Position numbers and translations under genes: made by a program. The notes beneath the pieces are model-generated. The model saw nothing but the letters and a program-made list of their open reading frames with translations. It did not search any database and was not told the origin of the DNA. This document shows, piece after piece, positions 33,922-43,291 of a stretch of 64,000 nucleotides of DNA (positions are counted from its first letter, which is position 1; every line of letters begins with the position of its first letter). The stretch covers positions 17,794 to 81,793 of the forward strand of contig CACJAW010000005.1 in NCBI GenBank assembly GCA_902591495.1, given 5' to 3'. The stretch is from an uncultured Pseudohongiella sp. Its GTDB lineage: Bacteria > Pseudomonadota > Gammaproteobacteria > Pseudomonadales > Pseudohongiellaceae.

Positions 33922-36090
33922 TTATGCCCGATTCAATGCCTCTTCGTTTGCAGCCGATTCAACTGCCTCTTGGTTTTGTTCTTGAAATTCCTTTAAACGT
34001 CTTGCTTGTTCTACAACGAAGGCGCGAATAGACTCAAGTTGATCTGAGGTTATTGCGTCTCTAAATTCGGGCATTCCCCTATCTGCTCTGGCGCCTCCTA
34101 TAACGATATCTGACATCTCATCGTGAGTAGACAGCGTCATTAAGCGAAGGTCTGGCGCTACTATTGCAACCTCATTGGGTATGCCTATTCCACCGTGGCA
34201 ACTTGCACATTGAGCGTGATAAATATCATCACCCTCAGATATTTGGTCAACACCAAAGTCGCCGTCGGGCAATTCCGGGACTGTGGCTTGAACTATGTCA
34301 GAAATAGGTAGGTCCAAGTTTCCGTCAAGCTTGAACGCAAGCACTGTTCCGCCTAAGTCAATGGCCCTGTTTCCGTTCATCATTGTAGCCACATATTGAT
34401 CACCCCCAACCTGGTAGGTCATCACTGATGTCGACCGAAAAGTTCCTGGAGCATTATATCTCCACAATATTTCACCGTCGTCTGTATCTCTTGCAGAAAA
34501 TTCCCCGGTTCCCTCAGGATGGAAGAGTAGACCGCCTCGAGTCGCGACAACTCCTCCATTGTAGTCAGATTCGAGCTCATGCCGCCATTTATAGCCACCA
34601 GTAATAGGGTCAAATGCCCCAATATAGGCTTGCGACTCTGGTCTTGGACCTGCTTCTTCTATTAGTCGCCTTCTATACTCACCTTCGCCCCATCCAAGAC
34701 TGAGTCCTCGTTCGCGAATTTCATACTCTCCGGTTTCGACAAAGCCTTCATCAAGTGAATAAAAATTTGCGATGTCATGGTAATAAAAATACATTAAGCC
34801 CAACTCGTTGTCCCAAGATTGAGGCTCCCAGTTATGAGCTCCTGAGTTGGCAGGCATGATCCACTGAGGCTCCGACTCATAAACGACATCGGGGTTTTCA
34901 ACAGGTCGGCCGGTTTCCATATCGACATGAGTTGCCCAATCAATTCCTTCGGTATAGGGAAGCGCCCTTAACAATTCGCCATCTTCCCTATCGATGACAT
35001 AAAAGAAACCATTTTTAGGAGCTTGAAGGACAACTTTTCGCATTTCTCCACCAAACTCAATTTCTCCCAAAGCCATGTCCATTGCAGAGCTATAGTCCCA
35101 ATTGTCACCAGGAGTAGTTTGGTAGTACCAGTTCATCCTGCCAGTCTCAACATCCACTGAAACGATTGCGGAAAGAAAAAGGTCATCTCCACCGCCTGGC
35201 GATCTTATTTCTCTTGGCCAAGGTGCGCCGTTACCAACTCCAATGTACAGACTGTTGAATTCTTCGTCATAAACGAGCGAGTTCCAGGCCGTGCCACCCC
35301 CACCATATTTCCACCACTCTCCACCCCAGGTTTGAGCCGCGAGTTCCATTTCAGGGTGTTCAAAGGGTTGGCTGGGGTCACCAGGAACTAGGAAAAACCT
35401 CCAGGAAACCTCCCCAGTGTCGGCATCATAGGCTGTTACATAGCCGCGACGGTGGCCGGATTCGCCGCTTCCCTGACCTATATAAACTTTTCCAGCCGCA
35501 GCCCTAGGCGCTCCTGTTATGTTAAATCGACCCAGCCCTTCTGGTATCCATGTGTCTACATCCCAGACTTCTTCGCCAGTCTCTGCGTTAACTGCAATGA
35601 GCCTCCCATCGAATGTTCCTACGAAAACCTTCCCCTCGTATACGGCGACGCCTCTATTGTGGGCAGGACCGCAGCAAGCCAAGCGGATGTAGCTTCTGTC
35701 AACCTCTGGGTCGTATTTCCAGATTTCTTCTCCTGTTGTAGCGTCTAGGGCGTAGATGACACTCCAACCGTTACTAACATACATCACCCCGTCTACCACC
35801 AGCGGCGTGCCTTGCATGCGCATGTTGTAGTCCCCTATTTGTGCAGCCCAAGCGAGCCCCAACCGCGCTATCGTATCCGTATTAATTTGTGTTAGCTCGG
35901 AAAATCTTTGCTCCTTAAAGTTCTGACCATAAGTAAGCCAACTCCCAGGCTCATCTGAGGACGAGTTAATGACTCGGCTGTCTGTAACGTTACCTTGAGG
36001 AATATCTGCGGCCCAAATTGTTTTGCAAATCAGAGCAAAAAAGAGAGGTGCAATTTTTAAAAACAATCCGATTTTAGGGTATGAGGTCAT
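33922..36090 (-). CDS. PQQ-dependent alcohol dehydrogenase with fused cytochrome c (quinohaemoprotein)
   Basis: A 722-residue periplasmic enzyme. A signal peptide (1-28) precedes the eight-bladed PQQ propeller. Cys139-Cys140 form the vicinal disulfide typical of methanol/ethanol dehydrogenases (RLACCGPAHNRG). GDNWDYSS carries the catalytic Asp; the residue two after it is Ser, not the Asp that marks lanthanide-dependent enzymes, which suggests calcium. A C-terminal cytochrome c domain has CASCHG (628-632) and a downstream MPEF axial Met. Electrons thus pass PQQ to haem c internally. Substrate is probably an alcohol. It heads a likely operon with the genes at 33383 and 32558. Confidence 0.92.
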   Translation of the reverse strand: MTSYPKIGLFLKIAPLFFALICKTIWAADIPQGNVTDSRVINSSSDEPGSWLTYGQNFKEQRFSELTQINTDTIARLGLAWAAQIGDYNMRMQGTPLVVDGVMYVSNGWSVIYALDATTGEEIWKYDPEVDRSYIRLACCGPAHNRGVAVYEGKVFVGTFDGRLIAVNAETGEEVWDVDTWIPEGLGRFNITGAPRAAAGKVYIGQGSGESGHRRGYVTAYDADTGEVSWRFFLVPGDPSQPFEHPEMELAAQTWGGEWWKYGGGGTAWNSLVYDEEFNSLYIGVGNGAPWPREIRSPGGGDDLFLSAIVSVDVETGRMNWYYQTTPGDNWDYSSAMDMALGEIEFGGEMRKVVLQAPKNGFFYVIDREDGELLRALPYTEGIDWATHVDMETGRPVENPDVVYESEPQWIMPANSGAHNWEPQSWDNELGLMYFYYHDIANFYSLDEGFVETGEYEIRERGLSLGWGEGEYRRRLIEEAGPRPESQAYIGAFDPITGGYKWRHELESDYNGGVVATRGGLLFHPEGTGEFSARDTDDGEILWRYNAPGTFRSTSVMTYQVGGDQYVATMMNGNRAIDLGGTVLAFKLDGNLDLPISDIVQATVPELPDGDFGVDQISEGDDIYHAQCASCHGGIGIPNEVAIVAPDLRLMTLSTHDEMSDIVIGGARADRGMPEFRDAITSDQLESIRAFVVEQARRLKEFQEQNQEAVESAANEEALNRA

Positions 36091-36230
36091 GTAGCAGCGC
36101 CTGTAAAAGATTCTTTTTTATTACTTTACCTCAGAAGTCATTTGTATTTCAGTAAAATTAGGCAAAATTTTTTGGTTCGAAATTTTGTTTACTTAAAGAT
36201 GTTGATGATTTAATTTCCCTGACAGCTTCT

Positions 36231-38501
36231 TTATCTCTGGAAGAGGTATGAAAATTTGATAAAAACTTGGTCTCCATCCTGGCGGAGATTATTAGCGACA
36301 ACAAGTTCCCTCTCGCCTTCCATCTCAACAATATCGAAATTGCTTTGATTCGTGTTATACCCTATGTAGAAAGCTGACCAAGGGTTAATCACATATCTTA
36401 AAAGTAAATCAAAATTAAGGTTCTCATCATCTGTCAAACGAGTCGCTGGACCTGCATCAGTCTTGTCATACTGAGCGATGAACCTAAGAGACCACTCTTT
36501 TGTAAATTGATAATTCCAATTGCTTCGAAAAATTTCGTTTGTGAATATTTTGGTGTCGGAATTGCGATTCTGGAGTTCAGTCAAGAAATAGGTATTTCTG
36601 ACTTGTAAACGATCAATAGGTCTCCAAAAAAAAGACAGGTCTATGCGGCTTGTGTCTGCAACGTAAGGTAGTGAGCCGAGCGCCGGGACAAGGTTTAAGG
36701 TTCTTCCTTGTCTATAATTAGCGCTCACCGTCGCCTTTTGTGACGTATTGTTTGAGAAATCTATCTGCCAGTTTTCATAATCATAGCGGGTGTTAGTGAC
36801 TATTCCGGCAAAGTCTTTGGGACGAAGAATTTCGGCATAGTCGGTGTAACGAACGCCAAAGCTAGTAGTTGCATAGTTTACTTGAAGGTTTGGACCTAAC
36901 TGATGATAGATACGCGTCCCATCGGTGTCGTTTAAGTAGACATCGAAAAGGCCGGCAGTCCAACTATTGATGTTTGAGGTTTCAGGGTAAAAGTTCAAAT
37001 TCAAGCTGTTGTGAATGCCAGAGGTGTCTGGTTTGAAAAATCGGTTTTGAAATCCAAGATCTGTGCGAAAGTTATCAGTTGTCTCTATAAAGTGGGAGTG
37101 AGTATTTACGGTTCGGCCGGTGCGATTGATTTGAATGTTTCTCTGGTACCCTGTTGTTTCATCGCCGCCTGAAAGCGCGGCCGTATCCGTTCCCACTACC
37201 TGCATATTTGTGATCCAGTTGTTGTTTAGTTTTAGGCGAGCATCCACACTAGCCACGCGATTAAAGCCCTCACCAAGTTCACGATCGCTTAGAAAGAAAC
37301 CGACTCTTGACTGCTCAGATATGTCGCGGAATCCCCTCAGGATCGCAATATTTGCTTTTTCGCCATACAGAGGATCTGTAAGTTCACGATTCAATCCAGG
37401 AGCTTCATCATTAATTAAAATACTGCCGAAGCCATATCTTCCTGACCTACCTGTAAATCTCACGCCGCCCTCAGGGTCTGCTATACGGCGGGTAAATAAA
37501 AGTATGGAATCGGTAGCAAAAAAATCAGCGTTCTCAATAAAAAAGGGTCGTCTCTCAGGGAATTGAACTTCGAATCTTTCATTGACCGTAACCTGTGGTT
37601 GGTCTGATTCTACTTGGCTAAAGTCAGGGTTAAGTGTGACATCAAGCACCATAGAGTCATTGAACACAAATTTGGCATCTAACCCCAAATCATTCTCAAG
37701 AGAAGTCTCAAAGCTTGGCCCACCAGGAGATCTTGGATTAATGGCGTTTACCTCCCTAGTAAATAGGAAAGGGATAAATTGAGAATTATTACCTGGAGAA
37801 ACATCCTCAATACCTCGCATTAATGCTGTTTGATTTAGACGACCCTCTAATTCAAGCGTGTATTGTGGCCAGAAAGAAAACTCGGTATAACGTGGAATGA
37901 ATCGACCGAACTGTACACGCCAGAGTTGTTCCTGAACCTCCCTGAATCTCAAGCTTCTCAGCGGAATTGACATCCAAACCATGTACCCTTGATCGGTAAG
38001 TTTCCCATCACTTTCCCATACTGCTTCAAAAGATGTATCAAAACCTGCACGAATTGAAGAGCCCTCTGTCCAGCGTGCATCCCACTGAATGCCTAATGGA
38101 GTAGAGTGGAAGGATACAGCGGTGCGTTGGTCATTAAATGTATCGATTGTGAGACCAACCCTGTCGTCTCCATTAATGTTTTCCCTAGATGCTAGATTTG
38201 CTCTAATTAGCTCTGGTTCGGAGTCAAAAGCCAGCCAAACTGCAAATAGGTGTGTTTGATTATAGCCGACGTAAACGTCTGTTCGTTGAGTTGGCTGAGC
38301 CCCATCATTGGGAGTGCGTTGAATAAACTCTCCAACTTTTGCCATGGAGTGCGCTATTTCGGTTTGGGGCTCCATACCCTCGAAGTCTGAAAGAGATGGT
38401 ATGCCGCTTATTCGAGGTATAAATAGTTCATCATCGGCGGCATCAGAATTTCCTGCTGAAATCGCAACAACAAGGACGAGAAATAGCGTGAAGTAGCGCA
38501 T
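36231..38501 (-). CDS. CBM9-like plus DUF5916 outer-membrane protein
   Basis: A 756-residue exported protein with a signal peptide (1-21). The N-terminal third has a carbohydrate-binding-module-9-like domain: DVYVGYNQTHLFAVWLAFDS, DDRVGLTIDTFND, WMSIPLRSLRF. The remainder follows the DUF5916 pattern with VNERFEVQFPERRPFFIENA and then many amphipathic strands ending in an aromatic residue (FIKFSYLFQR). That last Phe/Arg-type strand suggests an outer-membrane beta-barrel. The ligand is unknown; related proteins occur near sugar or peptide uptake genes. It sits between the quinohaemoprotein and GMC loci, on the same strand but with 140-156 base gaps. Confidence 0.85.
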   Translation of the reverse strand: MRYFTLFLVLVVAISAGNSDAADDELFIPRISGIPSLSDFEGMEPQTEIAHSMAKVGEFIQRTPNDGAQPTQRTDVYVGYNQTHLFAVWLAFDSEPELIRANLASRENINGDDRVGLTIDTFNDQRTAVSFHSTPLGIQWDARWTEGSSIRAGFDTSFEAVWESDGKLTDQGYMVWMSIPLRSLRFREVQEQLWRVQFGRFIPRYTEFSFWPQYTLELEGRLNQTALMRGIEDVSPGNNSQFIPFLFTREVNAINPRSPGGPSFETSLENDLGLDAKFVFNDSMVLDVTLNPDFSQVESDQPQVTVNERFEVQFPERRPFFIENADFFATDSILLFTRRIADPEGGVRFTGRSGRYGFGSILINDEAPGLNRELTDPLYGEKANIAILRGFRDISEQSRVGFFLSDRELGEGFNRVASVDARLKLNNNWITNMQVVGTDTAALSGGDETTGYQRNIQINRTGRTVNTHSHFIETTDNFRTDLGFQNRFFKPDTSGIHNSLNLNFYPETSNINSWTAGLFDVYLNDTDGTRIYHQLGPNLQVNYATTSFGVRYTDYAEILRPKDFAGIVTNTRYDYENWQIDFSNNTSQKATVSANYRQGRTLNLVPALGSLPYVADTSRIDLSFFWRPIDRLQVRNTYFLTELQNRNSDTKIFTNEIFRSNWNYQFTKEWSLRFIAQYDKTDAGPATRLTDDENLNFDLLLRYVINPWSAFYIGYNTNQSNFDIVEMEGERELVVANNLRQDGDQVFIKFSYLFQR

Positions 38502-38657
38502 CGAATAGTGTCTGACTAAGGGCCTTGAGGTTTAAGAGGCGCAACATGATATTTGTTAAGAGAAAGAGAGCAAGCGTTTATTGCAATTTATTTCATACTT
38601 GGTGTTAGTTTGGGATCGGACTATTCACATTTCTCTTGCTAGGAGACTGAGGAGAAA

Positions 38658-39383
38658 CTATGTGATCAAGTTCATTTCATCATCCCACTCTGCAATGATT
38701 TCCCTTCGAGATTGGTCGACACACTTACTTAACCACTCGTCATCATATTGTTTCCCATGGCGCTTCAAAACGCTCGCTGGTACGCCATCCCAAGTATTAG
38801 GGTTGTTGCCTTGATAACCAAGATCATTAAAACCCAGTTCACTAGTATAATAACCTGTCATTGTTAAATCGCGCATAAGTGAAAAAAATCTTATACCAGG
38901 CTGTAATTGGGTATTCTCTACTTCGGGATAGGCAATTTGGTCACAAATTTCGAGTCGCTGTGATTCAGCTATATTAATGAAATTGGCACCATAGTGTTCG
39001 ATTGAATGGTTGTCGAGCCACATTACCCCGCCCCTTAGAGGTATTTTAAAAATTTCTCGTTCTTTAACGATAAATTCGACAAAGTCGGGAACTCCGGCAT
39101 CGAGTGCTCCACCATTAGGGTCTTCGTTTGGCAAAATTATGTCGCACAGTGTCGCGATAGTCACTAGCTCATGCTCACTAAAATAAGACTGTTGAAGTAA
39201 GTCTTGATCGTGTGCTTTCTCCACAGCTGTACGTCCGTATGAATAGGTAGAGTCGAGACTAGTCCATGTCACTCGCTTTCCTCTATAGTTTGGATTAACG
39301 CTAGTGGAACATCCGGTTGTCGCTATGATTCCTGTCGATGCCGAGGCTAAAAAAAGGGCTTTTAAAGTTTCACGTCGATTCAT
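38658..39383 (-). CDS. gluconate 2-dehydrogenase subunit 3-like Tat protein
   Basis: A 241-residue small subunit. The N-terminus NRRETLKALFLASA is a Tat signal, with TTGC (Cys25) as a weak lipobox. The domain shows TIATLCDIILPNEDPNGGALDAGVPDFVEFIV, the typical opening of the gluconate 2-dehydrogenase subunit 3 family, and ends DDEWLSKCVDQSRREI. In characterised complexes this subunit carries the flavoprotein across the membrane through Tat. It starts 10 bases after the GMC gene stop, so they form an operon. No cytochrome subunit follows in the window. Confidence 0.88.
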   Translation of the reverse strand: MNRRETLKALFLASASTGIIATTGCSTSVNPNYRGKRVTWTSLDSTYSYGRTAVEKAHDQDLLQQSYFSEHELVTIATLCDIILPNEDPNGGALDAGVPDFVEFIVKEREIFKIPLRGGVMWLDNHSIEHYGANFINIAESQRLEICDQIAYPEVENTQLQPGIRFFSLMRDLTMTGYYTSELGFNDLGYQGNNPNTWDGVPASVLKRHGKQYDDEWLSKCVDQSRREIIAEWDDEMNLIT

Positions 39384-39393
39384 AAACTTAATC

Positions 39394-41100
39394 TCAAATA
39401 TTTCGTTTGTTCATTTGTTCAACTATATAGTCTGAAGTTCGCCATGCTAAGGCTAATATCGTCCAGGTAGGATTTTTGTCTGCCTGACTTACAAAGGGGC
39501 CGGCGTCCGCGATAAAGACGTTAGAAGCGTCATGTAGTTGGCAAAATTCATTTGTTACCGATGTCTGGCTTTCGGCACCCATTCTGGTTGTACCCACTTC
39601 ATGTATGATCTCTCCGGGCTTTGTTAGCCCAAAATTTTCATCTTCTCCTGGCCTATCACCCAAAGGGATGCCCCCAGAAGCTTCTAATAGTGCCTCCATA
39701 GTTTCTTGCATATGCTTTGCTTGAGCGATTTCATTTTTTGTCCAGTTATAATTAAACCGAAGAACTGGCATCCCCCATTCGTCTAGCATTGTTGGGTCTA
39801 GTTCACAATAATTGTCATATTGTGCGATGCTTTCTCCTCGGCATGCGATGGAAAGCCTGGCTCCGAAAAAGCGCCTGATGTCATCCCTTAGCTGTTTTCC
39901 GTAACCGCCGACTTTTTTGCCTAAGAATTCATTATATTGGTTTACAGCAAAACCGAAACCGTAACTTGGCATCCTCATTCCTCCGCCAATTTCCAGATGA
40001 TAGCCTCTTGGAAAATCTAAGTTGGCGTTCTCCAACCACCATGGCGTGTATACATGCATGCCGCCGACTCCATCCTCGTTGTAAATATCTCTGTCCATAA
40101 GATCTGGAATAAAAGCTGCTCGGCTAGCACCGGTCGAGTCATGGAGATAGCGACCAACATGACCACTACTATTGCCCAGACCTTGGGGATGCTGAGCACT
40201 AGTTGAGTTAAGTAAAATTCTAGCTGAGCTGCACGCAGAGGCCGCAAGCACGACGGTTTTTGCAAGAAGATTATTTAAACTCCTGTCTTTCTTGTTTATG
40301 AAGAGCACACCCGTAGCTTTGCCGGTATCGTCAGTAGTCACTTCAGTGACCATACTGTTTGTATAGAGGTCTACCTTTCCGCCATTTAGTGCTGGAAAAA
40401 TAAGTGACGTAGAGGACGAAAAATCCGCATGTACTGAGCAGGCACGATCACATTGATTGCAGTAAAAACAGACACCTCGCTGATTGTTAATGCGTTTAGT
40501 TAGGATTGATTTTCTAGCTGGTATAACCGGTATACCCAACTTGCGGGCTCCATCAATATAGTAAAGTTCATGGAGTCTTGGTTTGGGTGCTGGTAAAAAG
40601 AAACCATCAGGATCATTGTAGAGTCCCTCGTTGCTTCCGAAAACGCCGATTAGTTTATCTACCTTGTCATAGTAAGGTTTGATATCTTCATAACTGATTG
40701 GCCAATTATGTCCTAAACCATCTGAATCTTGCCTCTTGAAGTCAAGCGGGCCGAACCTGAGAGATATTCTGCCCCAGTGATTAGTCCTGCCGCCAAGCAT
40801 CCTGGCCCGCCACCACATAAATTCGGTGCCTTCGGTTGTTGTAAAGGGCTCATCGTCAAGCTCCCATCCTCCAATGCAAGCGTTAAAATCGCCAAATGGT
40901 CGCCTTCGAGTGCTTGCGCCGCGCCGCGGTGATTCCCAGGGGAATCGGAGTTGAGTTCTTTGTTCATCGGCAGCAGGATCATAGAAGTCCCCAGCTTCTA
41001 TGAGCGCAACTTTTAATCCAGCGTTAGCAAGTTGGTAGGTTGCCATACCCCCGCCAGCACCAGAGCCAACTATAATCACATCGTAAGAGTCTTGTGCCAT
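39394..41100 (-). CDS. GMC oxidoreductase, FAD subunit with Fe-S-type cysteine cluster
   Basis: A 568-residue flavoprotein without its own signal peptide. The FAD motif VGSGAGGGMATYQLANAG is at 11-28 and the C-terminal active-site blocks are HEVGTTRMGA and KNPTWTILALAWR. Cys211, 214, 217 and 221 (CFYCNQCDRAC) lie where the FAD-glucose dehydrogenase/gluconate dehydrogenase group has the cysteines for a [3Fe-4S] cluster. It would be exported with the Tat-signal subunit encoded 10 bases downstream and oxidise a sugar or polyol in the periplasm. Its natural cytochrome acceptor is not encoded nearby. Substrate unknown. Confidence 0.92.
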   Translation of the reverse strand: MAQDSYDVIIVGSGAGGGMATYQLANAGLKVALIEAGDFYDPAADEQRTQLRFPWESPRRGASTRRRPFGDFNACIGGWELDDEPFTTTEGTEFMWWRARMLGGRTNHWGRISLRFGPLDFKRQDSDGLGHNWPISYEDIKPYYDKVDKLIGVFGSNEGLYNDPDGFFLPAPKPRLHELYYIDGARKLGIPVIPARKSILTKRINNQRGVCFYCNQCDRACSVHADFSSSTSLIFPALNGGKVDLYTNSMVTEVTTDDTGKATGVLFINKKDRSLNNLLAKTVVLAASACSSARILLNSTSAQHPQGLGNSSGHVGRYLHDSTGASRAAFIPDLMDRDIYNEDGVGGMHVYTPWWLENANLDFPRGYHLEIGGGMRMPSYGFGFAVNQYNEFLGKKVGGYGKQLRDDIRRFFGARLSIACRGESIAQYDNYCELDPTMLDEWGMPVLRFNYNWTKNEIAQAKHMQETMEALLEASGGIPLGDRPGEDENFGLTKPGEIIHEVGTTRMGAESQTSVTNEFCQLHDASNVFIADAGPFVSQADKNPTWTILALAWRTSDYIVEQMNKRNI

Positions 41101-41165
41101 GAAAAACTTTAAGTAACGATTTATGAGTGTTGATCATACTTTCGCTTCCGCACGGGCGCAAACTA

Positions 41166-41777
41166 TTAAGAATCGTTTCGGTAGTTAAATTCAATAGTCT
41201 CTGCTGCGCGTTCGAAGTCTCTTCTCAAAGAAGAACTAAACGCTCTGCGGACAAAATAAGCAAGTAGTCGAGATGAAGATTGGTATACCACTGAAATTCG
41301 GACTGTTGTTTGTCCTTCTTTTGTCTCAGAAAATTCATATCGTGAGAGAGAGTAGTTAAGCGGTGCCTCTAACGTCGACTCATCCATGTCAGTGAAATAG
41401 GCGTAGCCAACGTGCCGTTGAAATTGAAGAAATCTCTGAATTAAATAGGCATCATTTTTCATCGTCAATTTTCTAATGGATCCGACACCCAGCTTACCTG
41501 AGGCTTCCGAGTTAGAGTGGTTAAATTCGATTGCTCTCGCGCCCTCGACGTATTCGTTTAATCGCAGGGAAAGGAAATCAAACACATAACTAAGCGGAGC
41601 ATTAACTAATATTTCAATGGATTGATCTGGGTCAACCTGAGCCCGAGTTAACTCTTGCTCGATTAGTCCCGGATTGATTTCTTGAGCGTAAAAAGTGTTC
41701 AGTTTAAGTTGAAAAACTAATAGCAGGATTAGGCCAAGGTTTTGAAATATCTTGAATGGTAAAAGCGAGTTCTTCAT
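41166..41777 (-). CDS. exported SRPBCC-like protein
   Basis: A 203-residue protein with a signal peptide (MKNSLLPFKIFQNLGLILLL ... TFYAQ). The mature part has QSIEILVNAPLSYVFDFLSLRLNEY at the start and RDFERAAETIEF as a last helix, matching a START/polyketide-cyclase-like helix-grip fold. Such folds are usually cytoplasmic, so an exported form may carry a lipid or sterol. ATG 41777 is preferred to TTG 41798 because it starts the signal peptide. The gene lies upstream of the GMC operon on the same strand (65 bases). Confidence 0.7.
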   Translation of the reverse strand: MKNSLLPFKIFQNLGLILLLVFQLKLNTFYAQEINPGLIEQELTRAQVDPDQSIEILVNAPLSYVFDFLSLRLNEYVEGARAIEFNHSNSEASGKLGVGSIRKLTMKNDAYLIQRFLQFQRHVGYAYFTDMDESTLEAPLNYSLSRYEFSETKEGQTTVRISVVYQSSSRLLAYFVRRAFSSSLRRDFERAAETIEFNYRNDS

Positions 41778-41829
41778 GCTGAAGTCGTTAACAAACAATG
41801 TTCCACAACCTTGTCGGATGGTGTATCAA

Positions 41830-42594
41830 TTAATGATTCCACCAAGCTAAATCGGAGAATGACCGCAAATCTAATTCATGAGTCCAAACTGAGCGATGCT
41901 GCTGATGTAAGTGTAGGTATGTTTCCGCAATCTTCAATGGAAGCATTAATCCATCTTTTTCCATCCCTTTTGTTTCGCGCAACTTTTGAAACTTTTCGGG
42001 TCCTAACATCTTACCGAGGGTGTCTGGAGCGTCTACTGAACCGTCAATGACGATGTGTGCAACGTGAATACCCTTTGAAGCGTATTGTGCATTGAGTGAC
42101 TGGCATAGCATACGGCGGCCACCCATTGCCGCGGCATGAGAATGTTGCCCCGCATTTCCTCTGACAGCGGCTGTCGAAGATGTCACCAGCAGGGTTCCCT
42201 TTCCCCGGGACTCCATGAGAGGGCACACTGAAGAGGCAGTTCGAAAGAGAGCAAACGTAGCCATTCTCCATCCGAGTTCAAAAACTTTATATGTGGTGTC
42301 CTCTAGCTTTCTATTACCTACTTGGGCGCCTAAGTTAAAAATGACGACTTCTATTGGACCAATTTCCAACTCGATCTGTGCTACGCGCTCTTCAATAGAG
42401 TTTTCCTCTACTGCGTTAAGGAGAAAGCCGCTAGCTTGGCCACCGTCTTCCCTTATGTTCGCGACGAGACGGTTTAAGCCACCTTCGTCACTGCGTCTAC
42501 ACAAAACAGAGTGGTAGCCTTCTTCAGCAAAACGCTTTCCGACAGTCCCACCGATTCCGGCTCCTGCCCCAACTACTAGACATACAGGTTTCAT
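41830..42594 (-). CDS. SDR-family protein with altered active site
   Basis: A 254-residue Rossmann protein with the cofactor motif GAGAGIGGTVG (9-19), NLGA (87-90) and the serine segment VTSSTAAVRG (Ser140). The YxxxK catalytic pair is replaced by HAAAM (153-157): both Tyr and Lys are missing. Homologous SDRs have FxxAK or similar here, and the downstream KGIHVAHIVIDGSVDAPD is the block seen in that subfamily. It may be a non-catalytic or differently acting member. It follows the GST gene after 22 bases on the same strand. Confidence 0.82.
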   Translation of the reverse strand: MKPVCLVVGAGAGIGGTVGKRFAEEGYHSVLCRRSDEGGLNRLVANIREDGGQASGFLLNAVEENSIEERVAQIELEIGPIEVVIFNLGAQVGNRKLEDTTYKVFELGWRMATFALFRTASSVCPLMESRGKGTLLVTSSTAAVRGNAGQHSHAAAMGGRRMLCQSLNAQYASKGIHVAHIVIDGSVDAPDTLGKMLGPEKFQKLRETKGMEKDGLMLPLKIAETYLHLHQQHRSVWTHELDLRSFSDLAWWNH

Positions 42595-42616
42595 AATAAG
42601 CTCATCACAGTATTAA

Positions 42617-43228
42617 TTAGGCTCTGGCGGTAGGTCGTGAGGTTACGCGCGACCACCAAGCATCTAGATTTGAAAGATCTTCGGGAATACGGATACCGAC
42701 GGCAGCTTTACCCATTACAAAAGCACATTGGGCAGTTATGTCGGCTACCGAATAGCCACCCCCCGCTATATATTCTTTTCCTTCTAATTCTTGATTAAGC
42801 CACACCATTTGTTCCTTTACACCTTCGGATGCAATCTCGGCAACTTGAGGTATTTGGACAATTCTATCTTTCCACATTTCGTGAGTATTGCGGAATATAT
42901 CAATCAAAGGGTTGAGAAATTGGAATTCCATACGACGCTGCCACATTTCTATCATTGCTTTTTCTAAACTAGTAGTTCCAAAAAGTGGGGGGTCTGGAAA
43001 CTCATTTTCAAGGTATCTGCAGATAGCTATCGATTCTGCTATGCAGGTACCACCATCAAGCTCAAGCAGAGGCATACGCCCTAGAGGATTCTTCGCGAGA
43101 TACTCTTCGGTCTTATTTTCTCCGCTCATCATGTCTATTGGAATCATCTCAATCTCGAGATTTTTTTCAGCGATAAAAATTCGAACTCGGCGGGTATTAG
43201 GTGACGCAGGTAAATCATATAACTTCAA
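42617..43228 (-). CDS. glutathione S-transferase family protein
   Basis: A 203-residue cytoplasmic protein with the thioredoxin-like GST N-domain (LYDLPASPNTRRVRIFIAEKNLE, LGRMPLLELDGGTCIAESIAICRYLE) and an all-helical C-domain (YSVADITAQCAFVMGKAAVG). The ESxAICRYLE block is the glutathione gamma-glutamyl-binding site. The residue at the usual catalytic Ser/Cys position (SPN) is Ser-Pro-Asn, fitting the zeta/beta-like classes. It heads a minus-strand run with the SDR and SRPBCC genes, which may process a shared electrophilic substrate, but that is speculation. Confidence 0.9.
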   Translation of the reverse strand: MKLYDLPASPNTRRVRIFIAEKNLEIEMIPIDMMSGENKTEEYLAKNPLGRMPLLELDGGTCIAESIAICRYLENEFPDPPLFGTTSLEKAMIEMWQRRMEFQFLNPLIDIFRNTHEMWKDRIVQIPQVAEIASEGVKEQMVWLNQELEGKEYIAGGGYSVADITAQCAFVMGKAAVGIRIPEDLSNLDAWWSRVTSRPTARA

Positions 43229-43291
43229 AATAGTATCCTCAAAGGTGTTAACTAAAAATAAAATATGTTGAGCTAAATTTGACTCGATGAA

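Noticed and set aside
36159..36186. A+T-rich hairpin CAAAATTT/AAATTTTG downstream of the DUF5916 gene
   Set aside because: The stem is only A/T apart from the terminal pair, with no clear T run on the minus strand.
41830..42594. SDR gene with HAAAM taken as a pseudogene
   Set aside because: The reading frame is intact with normal codon use and all other SDR blocks, so it is kept as a gene with an altered active site.
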